Part shown: one piece after another, positions 40,353-49,260 of the stretch
Layout: the number at the start of each line of letters is the position of its first letter
How positions within the stretch are numbered: the first letter of the stretch is position 1
Made by a program: the position numbers and the translations under genes
Assembly: GCF_000298315.2 (NCBI RefSeq)
Contig: NZ_AEYE02000029.1
Coordinates: 124,001 to 188,000 of the forward strand
Reading direction: 5' to 3'
DNA from: Rhizobium grahamii CCGE 502
GTDB lineage: Bacteria; Pseudomonadota; Alphaproteobacteria; Rhizobiales; Rhizobiaceae
DNA: 64,000 bases
The notes under the pieces: generated by a model
Databases searched by the model: none
The model's input: the letters and a program-made list of their open reading frames with translations, nothing else
What the model was told of the DNA's origin: nothing

Positions 40353-41441
40353 CTATTGGGCGGCCGGCGCTAGCTCGGCGTGCAACTCTTCGCGATAGGG
40401 TCGCGCTGTCGCTGGCAGTTCGCGCTTGAGGAAATAGTCCTCGTTGCGCAGCTGGCGCAGGAACGCCGGGATCATCTCGAGATACCCTGACCACATCGAC
40501 GGATTCGCGCCCGGCAGATCGTGCTTGATCATCGCATGCAGGCGCGGCAGCGCATGATAGGGCACCATCGGGAACATGTGATGCTCGACGTGGTAGTTCA
40601 TGTTCCAGTAGATGAACCGGCTGATCGGGTTCATATGGACCGTTCGGCTGTTCAGGCGATGATCGATGACATTGTCAGCGAGGCCACCGTGCTGCAGCAG
40701 GCCGGTCAATACGTGATGCCATGCCCCGTAGAGCCGCGGCAGACCGATCAGCACCAGCGGCAGGATAGACCCCATGGCAATCGCGGCGGCAATCGTGACG
40801 ACATAAATAGCAAGCCAGATGCGGGCGATCAGGATCGTGCGCGGCTGCTCCATCTCGGGGATGAATGTTTTCTCTTCGGCACTGATGACCCCGAAGGCAT
40901 TGCGCAGCATGTCCACCATCGCATGCCAGACATCGAGAATGCCGAAGAAATTGAGGACCAGCCGCAGCAGATCCGGCGGGCGCATCACGGCAATTTCGGG
41001 ATCTCGGCCAACGATCACCGTATCGGTGTGATGGCGCGTATGGCTCCAGCGCCAGATCACTGGATTGCGCATGATCATGAAGCAGGCGATCTGATAGACC
41101 GCATCGTTCATCCAGCGCGTTTTGAAGGCTGTGCCATGGCCGCATTCGTGCCAGCGGCTATCCGATGCCGAACCGTAGAGAACTCCATAGGCAAGGAAAA
41201 AGGGCACACAGAGCCAGGAGCCCCAGAAATAGACGCCAAGCCCGGCAAGGAGAATCATCGCACCGAGCCAAATGATCGTGTCGCGAATGGCCGGCGCGTC
41301 GGAGCGCTGCATCAGCGCCTTCATCTCCTTGCGCGGAACCTCGGTGTGATACCACTCCGCAGCCGCCAGCCCCATGTCGACGGCCGTCCGGCCGCTTTCG
41401 CCAAGCAGGCTGTAGTCTCGCTTCCTCATCTGATCCGCCAT
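40353..41441 (-). CDS. Membrane di-iron oxygenase / fatty-acid-desaturase family, MocD-like
   Basis: A 362-residue membrane protein. Three His boxes bind the di-iron centre: HECGH (98-102), HTRHH (134-138) and HVEHH (around residue 300), between membrane helices (about 55-92 and 220-250). GGGAGG precedes the ATG at 41441. With the Rieske and reductase genes it forms a MocD/E/F-like set. In rhizopine users this set demethylates 3-O-methyl-scyllo-inosamine. Since mocABC are absent here, the substrate may be different. Confidence 0.82.
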   Translation of the reverse strand: MADQMRKRDYSLLGESGRTAVDMGLAAAEWYHTEVPRKEMKALMQRSDAPAIRDTIIWLGAMILLAGLGVYFWGSWLCVPFFLAYGVLYGSASDSRWHECGHGTAFKTRWMNDAVYQIACFMIMRNPVIWRWSHTRHHTDTVIVGRDPEIAVMRPPDLLRLVLNFFGILDVWHAMVDMLRNAFGVISAEEKTFIPEMEQPRTILIARIWLAIYVVTIAAAIAMGSILPLVLIGLPRLYGAWHHVLTGLLQHGGLADNVIDHRLNSRTVHMNPISRFIYWNMNYHVEHHMFPMVPYHALPRLHAMIKHDLPGANPSMWSGYLEMIPAFLRQLRNEDYFLKRELPATARPYREELHAELAPAAQ

Positions 41442-41518
41442 CGCAACCTCCCGCACGTCGTTCCTCCCGGCCTGTGCAGACGAGAATATGTTGACTTTCA
41501 TCGAGCGACAATGCAGCC

Positions 41519-41563
41519 TTGATGTATTCTATCAAAACCTATCATTGCGACACATCACAATGA
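41519..41563. promoter_or_regulatory. Operator-like inverted repeats in the divergent moc-lacI region
   Basis: Two imperfect palindromes lie between the divergent genes: TTGAT-N7-ATCAA (41519-41535) and TCATTG-N10-CAATGA (41542-41563). Either may be the LacI-type regulator's operator. The second is 23 bases before the regulator start, suggesting autorepression. Confidence 0.4.
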
Positions 41564-41586
41564 GGGATTCTTGCAAAGGGCCGACG

Positions 41587-42615
41587 GTGAAGCGACCAAC
41601 GATCCAGGATCTGGCGGATGCCTCCGGTGTCAGCGTCGCAACAGTCGATCGCGTGCTGAACGGTCGTCATCGCGTTCGTGAGGAGACGGCGCGAAGGGTC
41701 TATAACGCGGCTGCCTCAATCGGCTACCATGCGGTCGGCCTGCTCAGACAGCGCGTTTTTCAGGATCTCCCGCACCATCGGCTGGGCTTTCTTTTGCAGC
41801 GTCCGACGCAATCCTTCTATCAGACGCTCGCCCGCGAAATCGAACATGCCGCGCATGCCCACACAACGTCTCGCATCACCGCTCAGGTAGAATATGCGAC
41901 CGCATCGACGCCAGCCGCGATCATCGAAACCTTGAAGCTTCTTGCCAGCCGCAACCAGGCCATCGCCTTGGTCGGCCCCGACTATCCTGCCGTCGCCGCC
42001 GAAGTGGAAGCGTTAAAGGCCAGGGGAATCCCGACCTTCTCGATCCTGTCCGATCTCGCAAGCGGCGTGCGGCAGGGCTATGTTGGATTGAACAATCGAA
42101 AGGTCGGTCGTACCGCAGCCTGGATGATCGCAAAGGCCGCCAAGAGGCCAGGAAAGGTCGTCTGTTTCGTCGGCAGCCACCGCTATCACGGACACGAGTT
42201 GCGGGAGATCGGCTTCCGCTCGTATTTCCGCGAAAACGCTCCTGAGTTCGAAGTTCTCGAGACGCTGATCAATCTCGAAACGCCCGAGATAACCCATGAG
42301 GCCACCGTCAATCTCCTTAAGGAACATCCGGATCTCGTCGGATTCTACGTCTGCGGTGGCGGAATGGAGGGCGCTATCTCTGCTGTGCGCGAAGAGGGCC
42401 TCGCAGGCAAGCTCGTCGTCGTCGTCAACGAACTGACGCCGGATTCGCACTCGGCCCTCGCCGATGATGTGGTGACCATGGCCATAGCCACGCCCGTCAA
42501 AAGCCTGTGCAGCGAACTGGTTACCTTGATGACGGCATCCATCGGATCAGAAGGCGACGCGGTCCCCGGACAGTCGTTTCTGCCGTTCGACATTTACACG
42601 TCAGAGAATATCTAG
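41587..42615 (+). CDS. LacI-family transcriptional regulator
   Basis: A 342-residue regulator with an N-terminal LacI helix-turn-helix (TIQDLADASGVSVATVDRVLNG, about residues 4-25) and a periplasmic-binding-protein-like sugar domain. GTG at 41587 has AAAGGG seven bases before it and gives the normal LacI start; ATG at 41560 is possible. It is divergent from the MocD-like operon and likely controls it in response to a sugar, inositol or related compound. Confidence 0.87.
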   Translation: MKRPTIQDLADASGVSVATVDRVLNGRHRVREETARRVYNAAASIGYHAVGLLRQRVFQDLPHHRLGFLLQRPTQSFYQTLAREIEHAAHAHTTSRITAQVEYATASTPAAIIETLKLLASRNQAIALVGPDYPAVAAEVEALKARGIPTFSILSDLASGVRQGYVGLNNRKVGRTAAWMIAKAAKRPGKVVCFVGSHRYHGHELREIGFRSYFRENAPEFEVLETLINLETPEITHEATVNLLKEHPDLVGFYVCGGGMEGAISAVREEGLAGKLVVVVNELTPDSHSALADDVVTMAIATPVKSLCSELVTLMTASIGSEGDAVPGQSFLPFDIYTSENI

Positions 42616-42746
42616 CTGCTCTCAACCATTTCGACTGCGCTCGCCCCTTTCAGGTATGCGTCAGTTTTATGACACATGGTAGGTGGCTGCTGCGGTGGAC
42701 TGAAGTTCGCCCGTGCGAACAACGAGACACCGAGGGCCCCCGCCTC

Positions 42747-44375
42747 TTGAAACGACAATCGCCTTATCGGCCACAAATTGGCAGCATTTCGCTGTCCGCC
42801 ATCACGGCGCTCTATCTCGTCCTGTTCACCAACCGGACTTTCTGGGGAAAGGTTCACGCTTACGTCGGCGCGACACCGATCGCGGTCGCCGCCCTCTACC
42901 TCGCGGTATCTGTTCTGTTCGTGGCCTTTGCCACGGCCTTCTCGGCAAAGTACGTCATCAAGCCGGTCCTGATCTTCCTCGTTCTCGCGGCTTCGCTTGC
43001 CGCGTGGTTTACCGACTCCTTCGGCGTGATTGTCGATTCGGACATGATCCGAAACGCAATGGAAACCACACCTGCCGAAGCAAATCACCTGATCACGCCG
43101 GATTTCCTTTGGCACGTCCTTCTGTTCGCTGTCATCCCGATCGCGTTGATCCTGTGGGTCAGGGTGGTTCACCGCCCGGTGCTGCAGAAGCTCTGGTGGA
43201 ACAGTGTGACGATCGTCGGCTGCCTCGTGATATTCGGCGCCGTCGCGGGCGTCTACGCCAAGGAATACACCGCGGCAATCCGGCAGCACCGCGATATCGT
43301 TAAGAGCCTGAACCCTGTCACCCCGATCGTTAGCACCACACGATACTTCATCCAGGCGCGCAAGGAAGCGCGGCTTATCGTCAAGCCGCTCGGCACCGAC
43401 GCCAAAGTCGTTCCAGTCATGAACGCCCAAAAACCGCGCGTGACGATCATCGTTGCTGGAGAGACGGCAAGGGCGATGAACTTTTCGCTCGGCGGTTACC
43501 GTCGCGACACCAACCCCGAGCTTCGGAAGCAGGGCGTTACCTACTTCCCGCAGACGACAAGCTGTGGCACTGCGACGGCTACGTCGATCCCTTGCATGTT
43601 CTCGCAGTTAACGCGCGCGAACTTCACCCACACGAAGGGTATGGAGAACGAGGGCTTGATGGATGTTCTCGCCCACGCCGGGATCGATGTGGCCTGGTTC
43701 GACAACAACACCGGCAGCAAGGGCGCCGCAGCACGCATCAAATTCGTCAACCTCGCGAATTCGACCGACCCACGTTTCTGCAAGAACCGTGAATGCCAGG
43801 ATGGCATCTTTTTCGACAAACTGGACGCATGGCTGAACGGCGTGACGAAGGATAGCGTGCTTGTGCTGCATCAGATCGGCAGCCACGGGCCAGCCTACTA
43901 TCTGCGCTATCCAAAGGAATTCCGGAGGTTTATGCCTGAGTGCGAGACGGCCGAGCTAGGGAAGTGCAAGGACGACGAGATCGTCAATGCCTATGACAAC
44001 TCAATCCTCTACACCGACCATTTCCTTTCCTCTGTCATCGATAGGCTCAAGGCCCGCAGCGACAAGATCGCCAGCGGATTGATCTACATGTCGGATCACG
44101 GCGAGTCGCTCGGCGAAAAGGGTCTCTACCTTCACGGCACACCCTACATCCTTGCTCCCGAGGAACAGACACACGTTCCGTTCCTCGTCTGGCTCGACCC
44201 CGATTTCACGGCTTCGATGGCGCTCGATAAGACATGTCTTGGCCAGTCGGCTGCCCAGCCGACATCCCACGACAACCTGTTCCACAGCGTGCTCGGGATG
44301 ATGAATGTCTCGACATCCGCCTACAACGCGAAGCTCGACGTCTTTGCCGGATGCAGGACAGGCCGGACCTCCTAG
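42747..44375 (+). CDS. eptA: Lipid A phosphoethanolamine transferase, EptA family
   Basis: A protein of about 542 residues (E. coli EptA 547). Five N-terminal membrane helices are followed by a periplasmic sulphatase-like domain. The nucleophile is Thr240 in AGETAR, and TSCGTATATSIPCMFS, the metal-site MSDHGESLGE and a C-terminal THVPFLVW segment are all in place. Several Cys should form disulphides. It adds phosphoethanolamine to lipid A and can raise polymyxin resistance. The TTG start at 42747 fits the family's MLKR-type start; earlier starts lie in the upstream gene. Confidence 0.85.
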   Translation: MKRQSPYRPQIGSISLSAITALYLVLFTNRTFWGKVHAYVGATPIAVAALYLAVSVLFVAFATAFSAKYVIKPVLIFLVLAASLAAWFTDSFGVIVDSDMIRNAMETTPAEANHLITPDFLWHVLLFAVIPIALILWVRVVHRPVLQKLWWNSVTIVGCLVIFGAVAGVYAKEYTAAIRQHRDIVKSLNPVTPIVSTTRYFIQARKEARLIVKPLGTDAKVVPVMNAQKPRVTIIVAGETARAMNFSLGGYRRDTNPELRKQGVTYFPQTTSCGTATATSIPCMFSQLTRANFTHTKGMENEGLMDVLAHAGIDVAWFDNNTGSKGAAARIKFVNLANSTDPRFCKNRECQDGIFFDKLDAWLNGVTKDSVLVLHQIGSHGPAYYLRYPKEFRRFMPECETAELGKCKDDEIVNAYDNSILYTDHFLSSVIDRLKARSDKIASGLIYMSDHGESLGEKGLYLHGTPYILAPEEQTHVPFLVWLDPDFTASMALDKTCLGQSAAQPTSHDNLFHSVLGMMNVSTSAYNAKLDVFAGCRTGRTS

Positions 44376-45020
44376 CTAGGAGCGCGCCGCCCACGAAAGA
44401 CCGCGACGAAGAATGAGGCGCATGTAAGGGTGATCGAACTCGCTCGCGACATGGCCAAGTGCCGTATAGAATACGCGTCCCGCACCGAAGTGGCGCTTGA
44501 AGGCGACCGGCATCGTGACGTTGCGGGCGGCCGCATCATACTCCCCGGAAAAGCTCGTCGTCGCCAGAATATCGACCGACGGATCATAGTGAAGGTAATA
44601 TTGCTCTGACCGGTAATCGAAATCGGGAATATCTTCCATCACCGGGTCGTGCTGGCGCGTCACGTTGACGCGAAAGTCGATGATGTTGCCGGGATGGGCG
44701 ACCCAGGTAACGCCGGAAACATAGCGGAACGGCGCACTTTCCTTAAACGAGGTCGCAAGCGCCCCGTGATGTCCGCCGAGGCCGAGACCGCCACGCACGG
44801 CCTCCACCAAGCCGTGGGCATGCGCTTTCTCGAGCTTCTCGCCGGTAATAACGGGCACAAGCAGATCGGCCTTAGCGATCGCGGCTGAGCCAAATATGCC
44901 CAGGTCGGCGGTCACCTCGACGGCAAAGCCATCCTCGCGCAACAGCTCGCCGACACGGTGCGCACAGGCTTCAGGTTCATGACCGCTCCAGCCGCCCCAT
45001 ACGATAATCGCTTTGCGCAT
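44376..45020 (-). CDS. ThuA-like protein
   Basis: A 214-residue protein of the ThuA (trehalose utilisation) family, a class I glutamine-amidotransferase-like fold. It begins MRKAIIVWGGWSGHEPEAC and includes GLGGHHGAL and WVAHPG. GGAGG before the ATG at 45020 sets the start. ThuA of rhizobia takes part in disaccharide catabolism, but no other thu genes are near. It converges on the eptA gene with no gap. Confidence 0.8.
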   Translation of the reverse strand: MRKAIIVWGGWSGHEPEACAHRVGELLREDGFAVEVTADLGIFGSAAIAKADLLVPVITGEKLEKAHAHGLVEAVRGGLGLGGHHGALATSFKESAPFRYVSGVTWVAHPGNIIDFRVNVTRQHDPVMEDIPDFDYRSEQYYLHYDPSVDILATTSFSGEYDAAARNVTMPVAFKRHFGAGRVFYTALGHVASEFDHPYMRLILRRGLSWAARS

Positions 45021-45207
45021 ACCCACCTCCATTTGCAAATGCATCAAGCCACGGCGTTGAAACAGGTGGCCCTATCTTTCCCTTTACGACAGGAGCGGCG
45101 ACACAAGCCAGTGCCAGGCGAGCAGATCACATTTTCTGACGGCCATCGGAAGTCGGAACTTTCTGACCTGTACTGCGTTTGAGGCGTAGAAGAGAGGAGT
45201 GCTCGCC

Positions 45208-45354
45208 ATGCGTATGAAGCTGACGTTGCTTGCATTCGCATATCTTATTGTCAGCGGCCTGCTGCTCGCGACCGCCTACAAATCGACAGGGCCAATTACC
45301 ACGCCGAAGACGGACAGAGTGGCCGTTTTCGAAATGGAACGTTTCGCTGGCTGA
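45208..45354 (+). CDS. Small membrane-anchored or secreted protein
   Basis: A 48-codon gene with GAGGAG before the ATG at 45208. The N-terminus MRMKLTLLAFAYLIVSGLLL is a signal anchor, followed by a short polar tail. It converges with the BON-domain gene with only seven bases between stops. Probably a real small protein; no family. Confidence 0.5.
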   Translation: MRMKLTLLAFAYLIVSGLLLATAYKSTGPITTPKTDRVAVFEMERFAG

Positions 45355-45361
45355 GGGTTAG

Positions 45362-45628
45362 TTACGCTATCTTGATTTCATTGCGGACGGGTCGTGTTCC
45401 GGCGATGGCTCGTGCGACGGCCGTTGCGCGCTCGATTTCTGCCGCGGTGGCAACCAGGCCAGTCAATACAACAGCGCCATCATCGAGCGTCACGTTTACA
45501 TCCGCAGCATCAATCCCACCAGCGACGGCCAGAGCGTTCGCCACGGCCTCCTCGAGCGCTGCATCCTTCTCAGCCCCGGACTCCGCTTCATAAGGCTCGC
45601 CAAAGAACGTCGGTTGTTTGAAAACCAT
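45362..45628 (-). CDS. BON-domain protein
   Basis: An 88-residue protein with a single BON domain (ALEEAVANALAVAGGIDAADVNVTLDDGAVVLTGLVATAAEIERA). ATG at 45628 has GGAGGAAGG upstream. No signal peptide is seen, so a cytoplasmic or membrane-surface role is likely. BON domains bind phospholipid or peptidoglycan and often respond to envelope stress. Confidence 0.8.
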   Translation of the reverse strand: MVFKQPTFFGEPYEAESGAEKDAALEEAVANALAVAGGIDAADVNVTLDDGAVVLTGLVATAAEIERATAVARAIAGTRPVRNEIKIA

Positions 45629-45819
45629 CTGCCTTCCTCCTGCTTCGACCATAACAAAACGCGGCAACCAGCCAGTTGGTTTCGCTCCGCGGCAAGAGAT
45701 CGCTGACGAAAGCAGTGGCATCCTGCTGGGCGTTAGATTTCTGCTGCGCCGCACACTTGCCGCCTATTTCAATCCCCTGTACAGCCAGAGCCAATGCAAG
45801 TGTTTTGGCGAAATCACCG

Positions 45820-47013
45820 ATGACAGCAGGCGAAAGCGCGCCGAGGCGCCTTAGTATTTTTGGCTCAACCGGCTCGATCGGACAAAATACGCTCGACGTT
45901 GTCGAGCAATTGGGTGGACGGGACTGCTACGAGATCGCTGTCGTCACCGGCAACGAGAACGTCCAGTTGCTGGCGCAGCAGGCGAAATCGTCTGGCGCCA
46001 GGTTTGCGGTCACCGCAAGCGACGACAAGTATCACTCGCTGAAGGAAGAACTGTCCGGCAGCGGTATCGCCGTGGCTGCCGGCGTATCGGGCTTGGCGGA
46101 AGCCGCGGACCTCGAGGCGGATTGGGTGATGGCCGCAATCGTAGGGACGGCCGGACTGGCGCCGACCCTGGCTGCGGCCCGCAAAGGCGCCACGATCGCG
46201 CTCGCCAACAAGGAATGCCTGGTGTCGGCCGGCGACCTGTTCGTCGATGCCGTGGCAAAGGGCGGCGGACGGCTGATCCCCGTCGACAGCGAACACAGCG
46301 CGATCTTCCAGTCTCTGGACGAGGATCAACGGCATGCCGTCGAACGGATTATCCTGACGGCCTCGGGCGGCCCCTTCCGTACCTGGTCGCGGGCCGACAT
46401 GGCGAATGTGACCGCAGCAACAGCGCGAGCGCACCCCAACTGGTCAATGGGACTGAAGATCTCGGTCGGCAGCGCCTCGATGTTCAACAAGGCGCTGGAG
46501 ATGATCGAGGCGAAACATCTTTTCGGCGTGCGCCCCGATCAGATCGAAGTGATCGTCCACCCTCAGTCGATCATCCACTCCATGGTCGGCTACACCGACG
46601 GATCGATCATTGCCCAGCTCGGCTGCCCAGACATGCGGACGGCAATTGGTTACGCACTCGACTACCCGCGCCGACCAAAGCTGAACGTCGAACGGCTGGA
46701 TTTCGCCAAGCTCTCGCGTTTGGACTTCGAGGCACCTGACGAAGAGCGTTTCCCGGCATTGAGGCTGGCGCGCACAGCGCTGGAACGTGGCGGGCTGCAG
46801 GGCGCCATCATGAACGCGGCCGAGGAAATTGCATTTCATGCCTTCGTCGAGGAACGGATCGGTTTCCTTGCTATGGCCGACATTGCCGAAGCGGTGATGG
46901 ACAAGATGATCGCGTCAGGCGAAGCGAAGACGATGGACGACGTCTTTGCTGCCGACGCCGAGGCCCGCAGGCTTGCGGCGGAACTGGTAGCCTTCAACGA
47001 AAAGGCCGCCTGA
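45820..47013 (+). CDS. dxr: 1-deoxy-D-xylulose 5-phosphate reductoisomerase
   Basis: A 397-residue enzyme catalysing the second step of the MEP isoprenoid pathway. The NADPH motif GSTGSIG (about residues 16-22), ANKECLV, the metal-binding VDSEHSAIFQ, the catalytic flap and SVGSASMFNKALEMIEA are all present. ATG at 45820 was chosen; longer frames have no support. The stop codon lies in the loop of its own terminator. Confidence 0.93.
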   Translation: MTAGESAPRRLSIFGSTGSIGQNTLDVVEQLGGRDCYEIAVVTGNENVQLLAQQAKSSGARFAVTASDDKYHSLKEELSGSGIAVAAGVSGLAEAADLEADWVMAAIVGTAGLAPTLAAARKGATIALANKECLVSAGDLFVDAVAKGGGRLIPVDSEHSAIFQSLDEDQRHAVERIILTASGGPFRTWSRADMANVTAATARAHPNWSMGLKISVGSASMFNKALEMIEAKHLFGVRPDQIEVIVHPQSIIHSMVGYTDGSIIAQLGCPDMRTAIGYALDYPRRPKLNVERLDFAKLSRLDFEAPDEERFPALRLARTALERGGLQGAIMNAAEEIAFHAFVEERIGFLAMADIAEAVMDKMIASGEAKTMDDVFAADAEARRLAAELVAFNEKAA

Positions 47014-47030
47014 CGGCGGCCTTGCTTTCC
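47002..47030 (+). terminator. Terminator of dxr, with the stop codon in its loop
   Basis: AAGGCCGCC-TGAC-GGCGGCCTT is a perfect nine-pair stem with a four-base loop, followed by GCTTTCC. The dxr TGA is the first three bases of the loop. It is the only barrier between dxr and convergent hemA (20 bases between the stem and hemA stop) and may act in both directions. Confidence 0.75.
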
Positions 47031-47043
47031 CAAATAGCGAACC

Positions 47044-48258
47044 TTAGGCCACGTGCCGGGCCAGCGCACAGCGCGACCAGAGCGAATGCAGCGCCTCGAC
47101 CAGATGCTCGATGTCCGCATCGCTGTGCAGCGGCGTCGGGGTGATGCGCAGGCGCTCGGTCTTCTTCGGCACCGTCGGGTAGTTGATCGGCTGGACGTAG
47201 ACACCGCAATTGTCGAGCAGCAGATCCGAGATCCACTTGCACTTGGCGGCATCGCCAACCATCACAGGCACGATATGGCTCGGGTTCGGCATATGCGGAA
47301 TGCCGCGCTGATCGAGCAGTGCCCTCAGCTTGCGGACACGATCCTGGTGCCGCGCACGCTCGAACGGGCTGACCTTCAGATGCTGGATCGAGGCAACCGC
47401 ACCGGCGGCAAGCGCCGGCGGCAGCGCCGTTGTGAAGATGAAGCCAGATGCAAAGGAGCGGATAAAGTCGCAGAGCGCCGTCGAGGCGGCGATGTAGCCG
47501 CCCATGACGCCGAACGCCTTGCCGAGCGTTCCCTCGATCACCGTCAGGCGATCCATCAGGCCCTCGCGCTCGGCAATGCCGCCGCCGCGCGGTCCGTACA
47601 TGCCGACGGCATGCACTTCGTCGAGATAGGTCATCGCGCCGTACTTGTCGGCGAGATCGCAGATCTCCTTGATCGGGGCGATGTCGCCATCCATCGAATA
47701 GACGGATTCGAACGCGATCAGCTTCGGCGCCTTCGGATCGGCGGCCGCCAGCTTGGCTTCGAGATCGGCCACGTCATTGTGCTTCCAGATCACCTTGTCG
47801 CACTTGGCATAGCGGATGCCTTCGATCATCGAGGCGTGGTTTAGCGCGTCGGAGAAGATGATGAGGCCGGGGATCTTGGCGCCGAGCGTACCGAGTGCCG
47901 CCCAGTTCGAGACATAGCCCGAGGTGAAGATCAGCGCCGCTTCCTTGCCGTGCAGATCGGCAAGCTCGCGCTCGAGCAGAACGTGGTAGTGGGTAGTGCC
48001 AGAGATATTCCGGGTGCCTCCCGCACCCGCGCCACAGTGATCGATAGCGTTCTTCATCGCCTCGATCACCTTCGGGTTCTGGCCCATGCCGAGATAGTCG
48101 TTGGAACACCAGACCGTGACGTCCTTCGGACCGTCCGCCGTGTGTCGCGTGGCGCGCGGAAAGCTGCCGCGGTGACGCTCAAGATCGGCAAAAACGCGAT
48201 AGCGGCCTTCCGTGTGAAGCCCATCCAGCTCGTTTTTAAAGAACGCTTCGAAATCCAT
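47044..48258 (-). CDS. hemA: 5-aminolevulinate synthase
   Basis: A 404-residue PLP enzyme making 5-aminolevulinate from glycine and succinyl-CoA, the C4 haem pathway typical of alphaproteobacteria. It starts [20 protein letters not shown] with GGAG six bases before [13 protein letters not shown] and [11 protein letters not shown] (PLP lysine) are canonical. Length equals rhizobial HemA. It is convergent with dxr. Confidence 0.95.
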   Translation of the reverse strand: MDFEAFFKNELDGLHTEGRYRVFADLERHRGSFPRATRHTADGPKDVTVWCSNDYLGMGQNPKVIEAMKNAIDHCGAGAGGTRNISGTTHYHVLLERELADLHGKEAALIFTSGYVSNWAALGTLGAKIPGLIIFSDALNHASMIEGIRYAKCDKVIWKHNDVADLEAKLAAADPKAPKLIAFESVYSMDGDIAPIKEICDLADKYGAMTYLDEVHAVGMYGPRGGGIAEREGLMDRLTVIEGTLGKAFGVMGGYIAASTALCDFIRSFASGFIFTTALPPALAAGAVASIQHLKVSPFERARHQDRVRKLRALLDQRGIPHMPNPSHIVPVMVGDAAKCKWISDLLLDNCGVYVQPINYPTVPKKTERLRITPTPLHSDADIEHLVEALHSLWSRCALARHVA

Positions 48259-48359
48259 CATCTGCTCCAGTATCGTGCGAGCGTTTTTTGCCAACGGACG
48301 CGCGCACGTCAACCCTTCGCCCTCGCTTTACCATTAACTGCGTCAAAAGGCCCATAGTC

Positions 48360-48380
48360 TTGAATTATTTTAATTCGAAA
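48360..48380. promoter_or_regulatory. A+T-rich imperfect palindrome upstream of hemA
   Basis: TTGAATTATTTTAATTCGAA lies about 100 bases upstream of the hemA start in an otherwise G+C-rich region. Rhizobial hemA genes are under iron/haem control by Irr, whose sites are A+T-rich palindromes. The match is loose, so this is a candidate only. Confidence 0.3.
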
Positions 48381-48404
48381 AAGCTCATTTTGAGGCAGAT
48401 GCGA

Positions 48405-48439
48405 TGAAAATCGCGAGGCAGTCTGACTGCCTCGCGATT
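48405..48439 (-). terminator. Terminator of the cox-type operon
   Basis: AATCGCGAGGCAG and CTGCCTCGCGATT (48409-48421, 48427-48439) make a perfect 13-pair stem with a five-base loop. On the minus strand it is followed by TTTTCATC, 12 bases after the stop of the FAD subunit gene. Confidence 0.85.
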
Positions 48440-48450
48440 GGTCGGCTTCG

Positions 48451-49248
48451 TCAACCAGCGGCGGCAACGGCGCGTTTGGCCATCACTTTGATGAGGTTGG
48501 CGCGGTATTCCGCACTGGCATGCAGGTCGGACATCAACCCGGCAGGTTTGACATCGACGCCAGCGACCGAACCGGGAGACCAGTTGGCGTTAAGAGCTGT
48601 TTCCATCGCCGACTCGCGAAAGACGCCATTCGAGCCAGCCCCGGTGACGGCGACCCTTACGCCCCCAGCACCTTTGGCAACGAAAACCCCGATCATTGCG
48701 TAGCGCGACGCCGGATTTGGAAACTTCGAATAGCCGGCCTTGTCGGGAGCCTCGAAGCTTACCGCCGTGAGCAGTTCGCCCTCCTCCAATGCCGTCTCGA
48801 AAAGACCGGTGAAGAAATCGTCGGCGAGGATCTCACGCTTGTTGGTGATGATGCGTGCATTCAGCGCCAGCATGGCCGAAGGGTAGTCCGCCGCAGGGTC
48901 GTTGTTGGCGATCGAGCCGCCGATCGTGCCCATGTGCCGCACATGCGGATCGCCGATCATGCCGGCGAGATCGCAGATCGCGGGACAAACCGCACGCAGA
49001 GCCGCCGACGCGGCGACCTCCGCATGCGGCGTTGCGGCCCCGATGGTGACCTTGCGGCCATCGACCCTGATGCCCTGCATTGCCGGAATATGCCTGAGAT
49101 CGACAAGATCGCTCGGCGCGGCAAGGCGTTGCTTCATCGTTGGGATCAATGTCATGCCGCCGGAAACATATTTGCCTTCCGACGTCCCCGAAATCATCCT
49201 GACGGCTTCATCGACCGAGGACGCGCGGTGATAGTTGGTCTGATACAT
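48451..49248 (-). CDS. Molybdenum hydroxylase FAD subunit, CoxM-like
   Basis: A 265-residue FAD-binding subunit of the xanthine dehydrogenase/CO dehydrogenase family. The FAD motifs are VSGGMTLIPTMKQ (about residues 30-45) and TIGGSIANNDPAADYP (about 105-120). It passes electrons from the iron-sulphur subunit to an acceptor. It is third in the S-L-M operon order. Confidence 0.87.
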   Translation of the reverse strand: MYQTNYHRASSVDEAVRMISGTSEGKYVSGGMTLIPTMKQRLAAPSDLVDLRHIPAMQGIRVDGRKVTIGAATPHAEVAASAALRAVCPAICDLAGMIGDPHVRHMGTIGGSIANNDPAADYPSAMLALNARIITNKREILADDFFTGLFETALEEGELLTAVSFEAPDKAGYSKFPNPASRYAMIGVFVAKGAGGVRVAVTGAGSNGVFRESAMETALNANWSPGSVAGVDVKPAGLMSDLHASAEYRANLIKVMAKRAVAAAG

Positions 49249-49260
49249 CGTCGTTCCTCC

